Positions 13,525 to 18,711 of a stretch of 18,711 bases of DNA are shown one piece after another. The stretch comes from Candidatus Yanofskybacteria bacterium RIFCSPHIGHO2_01_FULL_44_22. GTDB lineage: Bacteria > Patescibacteriota > Minisyncoccia > 2-02-FULL-40-12 > GWA2-44-9. The stretch is taken from the NCBI GenBank assembly GCA_001794205.1, contig MGJJ01000028.1, positions 727 through 19,437 of the forward strand. Reading direction: 5' to 3'. A model generated the notes under the pieces. That model was not told the DNA's origin, did not search any database, and worked only from the letters and a program-made list of their open reading frames with translations. The position numbers and the translations under genes were made by a program. The number at the start of each line of letters is the position of its first letter. Position 1 is the first letter of the stretch.

Positions 13525-14844
13525 ATGAAACGATTATTGCAATTTATTCTAACCGCGTTGGCCAAAGCTTATGTTTGGCGTTATAAGCCGGCGATTATCG
13601 CAGTGACGGGTAATGTCGGCAAGACTTCCACCAAAGAAGCGATAAAAGCGGTTTTAGGGAAAATAAAGAAAATAAGAAGCGGCGCCGGTAATCTGAATAA
13701 CGAATTGGGCGTGCCACTTACAATTTTGGGCAATTGGTCGGAACAATATTACGAAAGCGGCGGCACTCCGTGGTTTTGGTTCAAGGTTCTTGCGTTAGGC
13801 GCCGGACGTCTGATATTCGATGGTTCGTGTCCTGAAATTTTGTTGCTGGAATTCGGAGCCGACCGCCCGAAGGATATTAAGAGACTGACGGCCAAGTTTA
13901 AACCGCACATCGGGGTTGTTACGACCGTAGGCGAAGTGCCGGTTCACGTTGAATATTTTTCCGGACCTGAAGCGGTGGCTAAAGAAAAAGCCAAGTTGCT
14001 GGAACCGCTTTTATCTTCCGACTTCGCCGTTTTAAACCATGATGATGCGGCGGTGTTGGACATGAAAAACAAAACTAAGGCCCGGGTGACGACTTTCGGG
14101 TTTACCGACGGGGCTACGGTGAGAATTTCCAATTTTGATTTTAGGACGGATGAAGCCGGCCGGCCGGCCGGAACAACTTTTAAACTCAATTACGGCGAGA
14201 GTTTTGTGCCGGTTAAGCTGGAGGACGCGCTTGGCAAATCCCAAGCTTGGGCGGCCGCGGCCGCGGCGGCGGTAGGATTGATTTTCGGAATGAATTTGGT
14301 TACGATAAGCGACGCTTTGCAGTTGTATCGGGCACCCAAGGGAAGGCTTAAACTGCTGAAAGGAATTAAAAATTCTCTGCTCATAGACGATACTTATAAC
14401 GCCTCTCCGGCATCGATGCACATTGCCCTTGAAACGCTGAAAATGTTGCCGCTCAACACCGGCAGGAGAATCGCCGTTTTAGGCGACATGCTGGAATTGG
14501 GCCGATATTCTTTAGATGCCCATCGGGAAATCGGCAATTTAGTCGGCAGTTTTGCCGACAAGCTGGTTTGCGTGGGAGCGAAAGCAAGGTTCATGGCCGA
14601 TTCCGCGGCCAATCAGATGTCCGGGGAAAATATTTTTGTTTTTGACGCATCCGGCCAGGCTAAAAATAAAGTCAAAGAAATTTTAACCGAAGGAGACCTG
14701 GTATTGATAAAAGGTTCGCAGGGAATAAGAATGGAAAAAATAGTCGAAGAAATTATGGCCGAACCGGAAAGAAAAGGCGAATTATTGGTTCGGCAAAATA
14801 AAAAATGGCTTGAAATAATGCCGCCATCGTCTAGCCCGGTCTAG
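13525..14844 (+). CDS. murF: MurF-type Mur ligase without the N-terminal domain
   Basis: MurF joins D-Ala-D-Ala to the UDP-MurNAc-tripeptide in the cytoplasm, using ATP. The 439-aa protein has the P-loop TGNVGKTST (28-36; Lys33), GAGNLNNELGVPL (53-65), LLLEFGAD (106-113), VHVEYFSGPEAVAKEKA (140-156), and the C-terminal DDTYNASPASM (288-298) and LGDMLELG (319-326). Only about 20 hydrophobic or basic residues come before the P-loop, so the usual UDP-MurNAc-binding domain of MurF is missing. The hydrophobic start could attach it to the membrane. Another amide ligase of the Mur superfamily is possible, but motifs and context favour MurF. No Shine-Dalgarno is seen. The last seven codons and the TAG stop lie inside tRNA-Glu. 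Confidence 0.85.
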   Translation: MKRLLQFILTALAKAYVWRYKPAIIAVTGNVGKTSTKEAIKAVLGKIKKIRSGAGNLNNELGVPLTILGNWSEQYYESGGTPWFWFKVLALGAGRLIFDGSCPEILLLEFGADRPKDIKRLTAKFKPHIGVVTTVGEVPVHVEYFSGPEAVAKEKAKLLEPLLSSDFAVLNHDDAAVLDMKNKTKARVTTFGFTDGATVRISNFDFRTDEAGRPAGTTFKLNYGESFVPVKLEDALGKSQAWAAAAAAAVGLIFGMNLVTISDALQLYRAPKGRLKLLKGIKNSLLIDDTYNASPASMHIALETLKMLPLNTGRRIAVLGDMLELGRYSLDAHREIGNLVGSFADKLVCVGAKARFMADSAANQMSGENIFVFDASGQAKNKVKEILTEGDLVLIKGSQGIRMEKIVEEIMAEPERKGELLVRQNKKWLEIMPPSSSPV

Positions 14845-14894
14845 GACACATGGTTCTCATCCATGTAACACCGGTTCAAATCCGGTTGGCGGTG
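14820..14894 (+). tRNA. tRNA-Glu (anticodon CTC), CCA not encoded
   Basis: Acceptor GCCGCCA (14820-14826) pairs with TGGCGGT (14887-14893), closing with a G-U pair at 1-72. The D-arm contains GTCTAG as in other tRNA-Glu. The anticodon stem is CATGG/CCATG with loop TTCTCAT, anticodon CTC at 14856-14858 (codon GAG). The T stem is ACCGG/CCGGT with loop TTCAAAT. The discriminator is G. CAAG follows, so CCA must be added by the nucleotidyltransferase, unlike tRNA-Val. The first 25 nt are also the end of murF. Confidence 0.92.
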
Positions 14895-14930
14895 CAAGAT
14901 TTTTCTTCTTCTTCATATTTCAAGGACTAA

Positions 14931-14960
14931 TTGCGGGAATGGACGAAATAAATATATTAT
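14931..14960 (+). promoter_or_regulatory. Likely promoter for the histidine-phosphatase-like gene
   Basis: TTGCGG (14931-14936), 18 nt, TATTAT (14955-14960). The transcript would start near 14967 and include the GGGAGG (14989-14994) 5 nt before ATG 15000. Confidence 0.5.
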
Positions 14961-14999
14961 AGTATTTTATAACGGCTGTTTTACAAATGGGAGGTTTAT

Positions 15000-15452
15000 A
15001 TGTGCGCTATGCGTGTTTTTGCGGTAAAAGCCGGCGATTATTATCTCGGCGTCCTGACCAAACAGGGACGGCAACAAATGAGACGGGCAGTTTCTTTTTT
15101 GAATACTTTGCAGCCGCCGATTTACGGCCTAAAAACTCTGCTGGTTCATACCAGTGAACCGGGAGCACTGAAAAGTGTGAGTATCATAAAGACAAACTTG
15201 GAAATTCAACGCGTTAAGTCCATGGGCAAGTTATACAAATATTATTTTGAACCGGAAAATATTTACAGTTTGTTCGGAGCTTCCGGCGCCGTGGACAATG
15301 TTATTATTGTAAGCGATGACCCGGAAATGGAAAAATTTCTGGCTCAATATGTTTCGGACAATGACGATTCGGAAAAATACGAAACAAAAAACGGAGATAT
15401 CTTTCTGGTGGCGGCCGGCCCCAAACCGCAGAAAATCTTCTCTCCGTCCTGA
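15000..15452 (+). CDS. SixA-like histidine phosphatase superfamily protein lacking catalytic residues
   Basis: The order of elements over 150 residues matches short histidine phosphatases such as SixA: MRVFAVKAGDYY (4-15) where an active enzyme has an RHGD-type motif, LTKQGRQQMRRAVSFL (19-34) matching LTxxGxxQ, LLVHTSEPGALKSVSIIKTNL (47-67) matching VSPxxRAxQTA, and VDNVIIVSDDPEMEKFL (98-114) matching VLVVGHxP. The nucleophile His and its Arg (RHG) are Lys-Ala-Gly, the second Arg is missing, and the late His is Asp. The fold is probably kept but hydrolysis is not expected, so it may bind a phosphorylated partner. GGGAGG 5 nt before ATG 15000 is one of the best Shine-Dalgarno sites here. A terminator follows at once. 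It seems to be a single-gene unit. Confidence 0.65.
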   Translation: MCAMRVFAVKAGDYYLGVLTKQGRQQMRRAVSFLNTLQPPIYGLKTLLVHTSEPGALKSVSIIKTNLEIQRVKSMGKLYKYYFEPENIYSLFGASGAVDNVIIVSDDPEMEKFLAQYVSDNDDSEKYETKNGDIFLVAAGPKPQKIFSPS

Positions 15453-15471
15453 CGGCCATCCGGCCGTTTTT
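15452..15471 (+). terminator. Intrinsic terminator after the histidine-phosphatase-like gene
   Basis: ACGGCC, loop ATCC, GGCCGT, ending in a run of five Ts. It begins at the last base of the stop codon. Confidence 0.88.
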
Positions 15472-15485
15472 CTTTCTCCCATTTT

Positions 15486-15494
15486 TGGTATAAT
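15486..15494 (+). promoter_or_regulatory. Extended -10 promoter of the PGI/PMI gene
   Basis: TGGTATAAT is a perfect extended -10 (TGnTATAAT). The expected start of transcription is about 15501. No good -35 is needed or seen. Confidence 0.65.
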
Positions 15495-15499
15495 GGTGT

Positions 15500-15551
15500 G
15501 AGATGGTTTCAAAATTCCATTTTATTATGAAAGAGGTTTTGAAACCATCTC
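15500..15551 (+). promoter_or_regulatory. 15-bp perfect 5' hairpin at the start of the PGI/PMI transcript
   Basis: GAGATGGTTTCAAAA (15500-15514) pairs with TTTTGAAACCATCTC (15537-15551) around a 22-nt loop that contains an in-frame ATG (15527) and GAAAGAGG. The stem begins at the predicted transcription start and ends 5 nt before ATG 15557. Confidence 0.7.
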
Positions 15552-16522
15552 AATCAATGAATACTCTTGAAGCGGTTAAAAATTTTTCCGAACAGTTTAA
15601 ATATGAACCGGTTGTAGAAAACAGCGGGGGATTTAAACCGCAAAAATATAGCCGGTATATTTTTGTCGGTATGGGCGGTTCCGCCTTGGCGCCTGATTTG
15701 CTGCGAGTCGAGAATCCAAATTTAGATATAATAATTCATCGTGATTACGGCCTGCCGTCTCTGTCGGAGGAAATTTTAAAAAATTGTCTGATAGTCGTTA
15801 ATTCCTACTCGGGGAACACCGAAGAAGCGTTGTCGGCTTTTAATTTGGCCGTGGAAAAAAAATTATCCCTTGCGGCGATAACTATTGGCGGAAAACTCTT
15901 GAAATTAGCCCAAGAAAATTCAACGCCGTATATTCAAATGTCCGACCTGGCAATTCAACCCCGCATGGCTTTGGGATTGAATTTCAGGGCATTGCTGAAA
16001 ATTATCGGAGAAGAGGCCGCTCTGAAAGAAACCGATTTGCTGGCCGAGGAGTTAACCCCTGAAAATTATGAAGCCGACGGCAAAGAAATTGCCGAGAAAA
16101 TGGGAAACGCAACTCCGGTTATTTATTCTTCCCGCCGCAACGGACCCCTTGCTTATGTCTGGAAAGTTATTCTCAATGAAACTGCAAAAATCCCCGCCTT
16201 CTCCAATGTTTTACCCGAATTAAATCACAACGAAATGGCCGGTTTTCTTTCGCGGGACTTGCCGGCAAACTATCATTTTGTGTTTTTAAAAGACAAGGAA
16301 GACGACCGGAAAATTTTGAAAAGAATGGAAGTTGCGGAAAAATTATACCGTGAACAAGGACAGTCCTTGCAAGTAATAAATTTAAACGGGAAAACCGTTT
16401 GCCATAAAATATTTTCCTCAATAATTTTGGCGCACTGGACGGCATACCACAAAGCGCTGACAACAGGCGCCGACCCCGACGACATGGCAGTAGTCGAGGA
16501 ATTCAAAAGACTTATGCAATAA
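15503..16522 (+). CDS. Bifunctional phosphoglucose/phosphomannose isomerase-type SIS protein
   Basis: PGI/PMI enzymes interconvert fructose-6-phosphate with glucose-6-phosphate or mannose-6-phosphate, feeding glycolysis and sugar-nucleotide synthesis. The protein has two SIS domains. The first has YIFVGMGGSALAPDLL (52-67) and VVNSYSGNTEEAL (98-110). The second has PELNHNEMAGF (238-248; Glu239, His242, Glu244), typical of archaeal-type bifunctional PGI/PMI. The end DPDDMAVVEEFK matches the family. Length is normal at 339 aa from ATG 15503. The start is uncertain: 15503 is only 2 nt after the predicted transcription start, 15527 lies in a hairpin loop, and 15557 (321 aa) lies just after the hairpin and fits the family's start (MNTLEAVKNF). 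The coordinates give the longest frame; 15557 is equally plausible. It ends in a terminator shared with the convergent gene. Confidence 0.9.
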   Translation: MVSKFHFIMKEVLKPSQSMNTLEAVKNFSEQFKYEPVVENSGGFKPQKYSRYIFVGMGGSALAPDLLRVENPNLDIIIHRDYGLPSLSEEILKNCLIVVNSYSGNTEEALSAFNLAVEKKLSLAAITIGGKLLKLAQENSTPYIQMSDLAIQPRMALGLNFRALLKIIGEEAALKETDLLAEELTPENYEADGKEIAEKMGNATPVIYSSRRNGPLAYVWKVILNETAKIPAFSNVLPELNHNEMAGFLSRDLPANYHFVFLKDKEDDRKILKRMEVAEKLYREQGQSLQVINLNGKTVCHKIFSSIILAHWTAYHKALTTGADPDDMAVVEEFKRLMQ

Positions 16523-16549
16523 AACCCCGCCACGGCGGGGTTTTATTGC
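16516..16549. terminator. Bidirectional terminator that contains both stop codons of the convergent genes
   Basis: GCAATAAAACCCCGCC (16516-16531) and its exact complement (16534-16549) are separated by AC. Each arm carries CAATAA in the reading direction, giving Gln-stop to the plus-strand isomerase (TAA 16520-16522) and to the minus-strand gene (TAA 16545-16543). A-run and T-run flank the G+C core. Confidence 0.93.
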
Positions 16550-17085
16550 GAGCACTCTACGCGGCAATACGGAGGAATAACGGTCGGCATAACTCCGTTT
16601 GAAGCCGGCGGAGACAGTGTGGGTGTCAGGTTGGGTTGCATTTGGTTAACCGGGGCAGGGATGCTTGTGTTGGTGGCGACCGGCCGGTTTGTTTCCCAAT
16701 TTAACACTTTTTCAATTACTGACTTTATAATACTTTTATCTTCTTTTTCCAGTTTGCCGAGAGTGTCGATTTTTTCCTTGGTTTTGTTAAATATTTGGGC
16801 GGCTTCTTTAATCGCCGTTTTATCTTTTTCAGAAATATCTTTTGAGTTTAAAATATTTTCCGCGGATTGGGAGAAAAACCTGTTCAGAATATTATAATCA
16901 GACGCCATATTTTCTATTAAAATTTCTTTTTGAGTTCTGGGAAATACAATCGAACTGATTTTTGCTTTGATGGCCCCAAAAGTGTTGGCGGCGGCATCTT
17001 TTAAATTAAATCCTCCGAAATTCATTCCGCTGAAACTTGAAAAAACCAACCCCAAAACAATTAAAAGGCCGATGAAATAAGGCAT
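16543..17085 (-). CDS. Small membrane-anchored or secreted helical protein, unknown function
   Basis: I do not recognise this 180-aa protein. It starts with a hydrophobic segment (about 2-20) that could be a signal peptide or anchor. A Gly/Asn-rich turn follows, then a charged, mostly helical region (about 52-132) with Lys/Glu heptad-like spacing, such as SEKDKTAIKEAAQIFNKTKEK. A Pro/Thr/Asn-rich linker (about 133-172) and a short end with two Cys (174, 178) complete it. The design is an exported protein with a helical domain and flexible tail. It lies 10 bp after the TIG/VirB2-like gene on the same strand without a Shine-Dalgarno, so the two are probably co-transcribed and may act together at the envelope. 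It ends in the shared terminator. Confidence 0.7.
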   Translation of the reverse strand: MPYFIGLLIVLGLVFSSFSGMNFGGFNLKDAAANTFGAIKAKISSIVFPRTQKEILIENMASDYNILNRFFSQSAENILNSKDISEKDKTAIKEAAQIFNKTKEKIDTLGKLEKEDKSIIKSVIEKVLNWETNRPVATNTSIPAPVNQMQPNLTPTLSPPASNGVMPTVIPPYCRVECSQ

Positions 17086-17095
17086 AAATTAGAAC

Positions 17096-18454
17096 TTATG
17101 GAGTGGTTCCTACTCCGGGCAGAGTCCAGGTGCCCCCAACCAAATCCGGATTTATCGTGTAAAGAATCAAGTAGGCCGACAAAAGAAGTATCGCTCCCAG
17201 AATGGCATTAGCCATTTTTCCTTTAGCGTCCGTCACCTTGGCCGTATTGCCGGCTGCCGTGAACCACAAAATACCTGCATAGAATATCCTTACAAAAACA
17301 GCAATGCCCAACAGCCGCAAAGACCAGGCAAAAATAAAAGTGAATAATTCGCCGAATGTTTGAAGGCCTTCGGTCGGAACGCCCAAGACGGTTGAACCGG
17401 TGAAAGGAGCTCCGCCGATTTTTACCGTTAAATTTTGAGGGCTTATGGCCGACTTAGAGGCGTATTTTCCCCAACCGAAAACCAGAACCTGATAAGTTCC
17501 TGATGCGGTTTCTGATGGAACTTGGAATTTGGTCAATGTTCTGGAGGCGTCAGCTATTGCTCCGTTAAAACTGACGGACGACTGGTCCGCCAAAGAAATC
17601 AAACTTACGACATTTCCCAAATTAGTGCCAAAAACTTCTATTTCTTGTTCAACTACGGCTTCGGTGGGTTTTATATTTGTTATTATCGGCGCTTCGGCTT
17701 CCTTGGGAGGCGTTCCGCAGGCGGCCACACAATTTGAAAATATGCCGTTTGGGTTTTTTACACACTGCTTGCTCGCATTGCAGGAGTACCGCGTATCAGG
17801 AGGCGGGGGCTCGCATTTGCCGTCGCAGGAAGAAGAAGTATATGGACCGGTCGCATCCACTTCGCAAGACGACTTTTCGCTCACGACATCTTTGCGGCAG
17901 GCATAGTTTACGACGCCAGGTGTAGGAAGGGGTCCGCCCGTCCCGCACGCAACTTCGTCGCTTTTAGGGGGCGGGTCGCCATAATTTTCTGTACAGCCCA
18001 AACAATGAGTCATTCGCTCCAATGCCGTAAAACTCGGCTGTGAATTTTTAATTTGGTTGGTTTCGTACGATTTTAACATATCGTAACGGTCACCGTAGAT
18101 TGGGTCGACAGATGATTTTCCGACAATCATCGCGTCGTTGCTGGGTCTATCCGGATTTTCTCTGCAATTGCTTACTCTGCCGGCATCATAGCCGCCGGCT
18201 TTTAAAATATCGGCTACTCCGGTCAAAAAAATACCCATTTTGGATGAATTTCCAAGCGCATTAACTACTTCGGAATTGTTCGGATCTTTTACATATTCAT
18301 TAACCGCCGAATTAATAGCTTCTTGGTATCTGGCTGCAGCATTCGGGCCCTTTGGCACGCAACAAGCTTCTTCCGCATGGGCAACATAGTTTTTAATAAA
18401 AACTACAACAATAAAAATTGTCGCTATTGTGAAGAATATTTTGAGGTACTTCAT
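17096..18454 (-). CDS. Exported Cys-rich protein with TIG domain and VirB2/TrbC-like two-helix C-terminus
   Basis: From ATG 18454 the protein has 452 residues. A signal peptide (about 1-27, ending VAHA) is followed by a helical domain (about 37-150), then a Cys-rich part (about 151-246, about 14 Cys, many in CxxC-like spacing). IITNIKPTEAVVEQEIEVFGTNLG opens an IPT/TIG immunoglobulin-like domain (about 256-346). The C-terminus has two long hydrophobic helices (about 368-400 and 414-434) with the pattern IFYAGILWFTAAGN, AKGKMANAILGAILLLSAYLILYTINP. This resembles VirB2/TrbC-type pilin segments that are common in CPR genomes. It may be part of a secretion or pilus-like surface structure; this is inference. 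The frame extends to a GTG at 18514, but the promoter at 18461-18489 lies inside that extension, so ATG 18454 is chosen. Confidence 0.75.
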   Translation of the reverse strand: MKYLKIFFTIATIFIVVVFIKNYVAHAEEACCVPKGPNAAARYQEAINSAVNEYVKDPNNSEVVNALGNSSKMGIFLTGVADILKAGGYDAGRVSNCRENPDRPSNDAMIVGKSSVDPIYGDRYDMLKSYETNQIKNSQPSFTALERMTHCLGCTENYGDPPPKSDEVACGTGGPLPTPGVVNYACRKDVVSEKSSCEVDATGPYTSSSCDGKCEPPPPDTRYSCNASKQCVKNPNGIFSNCVAACGTPPKEAEAPIITNIKPTEAVVEQEIEVFGTNLGNVVSLISLADQSSVSFNGAIADASRTLTKFQVPSETASGTYQVLVFGWGKYASKSAISPQNLTVKIGGAPFTGSTVLGVPTEGLQTFGELFTFIFAWSLRLLGIAVFVRIFYAGILWFTAAGNTAKVTDAKGKMANAILGAILLLSAYLILYTINPDLVGGTWTLPGVGTTP

Positions 18455-18460
18455 AAGCAA

Positions 18461-18489
18461 ATTATATAAACAATATTGCCTTTTGTCAT
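18461..18489 (-). promoter_or_regulatory. Promoter of the TIG/VirB2-like gene, predicting a leaderless mRNA
   Basis: On the minus strand ATGACA (18489-18484), 17 nt, perfect TATAAT (18466-18461). Six bases separate it from ATG 18454, so the predicted first base of the RNA is the A of the start codon. Confidence 0.7.
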
Positions 18490-18560
18490 TAGGCAGATAT
18501 CCACCAGCTACCAATTATCAATTTACAATTACCGATTAAAAACTTAAAATTAACCAAGAG

Positions 18561-18711
18561 ATGGCTAATAAAAAAACAACAATAACGCCGTTTTTACTCG
18601 TCGTGTTAATATTCGCGCTTTCTTTATTTTTGACTGATTGGACAAATACGACCGCGTCGGCAAACGTGCGGGACGATATTACCGCCAAACAGAAACAGAT
18701 TGAAGAACTGG
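18561..18711 (+). CDS. Start of an exported coiled-coil protein, possibly a PcsB/EnvC-type murein hydrolase activator (partial)
   Basis: From ATG 18561 the frame stays open to the end of the window (50 codons). The protein begins with a short Lys-rich start, a hydrophobic signal or anchor segment (about 9-24), and then a polar helical stretch (NVRDDITAKQKQIEEL) that looks like the beginning of a coiled coil. This layout is common in EnvC/PcsB-type proteins with a C-terminal M23 peptidase, but that domain would lie outside, so the family is a guess. A weak AAGAG lies directly before the ATG. It is divergent from the TIG/VirB2-like gene, with a 106-bp gap. Confidence 0.6.
   Translation, partial: MANKKTTITPFLLVVLIFALSLFLTDWTNTTASANVRDDITAKQKQIEEL

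Overview
The window looks like a piece of a Candidate Phyla Radiation (Patescibacteria, probably Parcubacteria-like) chromosome. Evidence: a short division and cell-wall cluster (mraZ, rsmH, an ftsL-like gene, ftsI, a MurF lacking the usual N-terminal domain), an O-antigen-ligase-like protein fused to TPRs, a VirB2/TrbC-like two-helix protein with a TIG domain, many genes without a Shine-Dalgarno sequence, and few recognisable metabolic genes. UGA is an ordinary stop here. Lineage is inferred from gene content only.

Layout. 1-333 is the Pro/Thr-rich repeat tail of a gene that starts outside. 345-1173 is a low-G+C island: a REP-associated tyrosine transposase (RAYT) flanked by two copies of the same palindrome. 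1268-5898 is a plus-strand block: O-antigen ligase/TPR, mltG, then rplJ-rplL behind a strong promoter and an L10-type attenuator leader. A bidirectional terminator separates this from a minus-strand gene (5929-7821) encoding a degenerate PPM-phosphatase-like domain, one membrane helix and a propeller-like domain. 7899-8705 holds a winged-helix ORF and a nucleotidyltransferase-like ORF, in one frame and split by a single TAA. tRNA-Val(CAC) follows. Its last 21 nt are repeated 145 bp downstream around a block of hairpins. A HAD hydrolase lies on the minus strand.

9690-10015 is a control region with divergent promoters, MraZ-box repeats and two large palindromes. It leads into mraZ-rsmH-ftsL-ftsI-murF. 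The end of murF lies inside tRNA-Glu(CUC). Next come a degenerate histidine-phosphatase-like gene, a bifunctional PGI/PMI-type isomerase behind a 5' hairpin, a terminator shared by convergent genes, a minus-strand pair of envelope/secretion-type genes, and the first 50 codons of an exported coiled-coil protein.

The theme is envelope assembly: MraZ, RsmH, FtsL, FtsI, MurF, MltG and an O-antigen-type ligase, with an isomerase that supplies sugar phosphates. The most unusual signals are the tRNA-Val 3'-end duplication with its structured insert, a palindrome present in opposite orientations before mltG and mraZ, the RAYT with its REPs, two apparent pseudophosphatases, and the murF/tRNA-Glu overlap.
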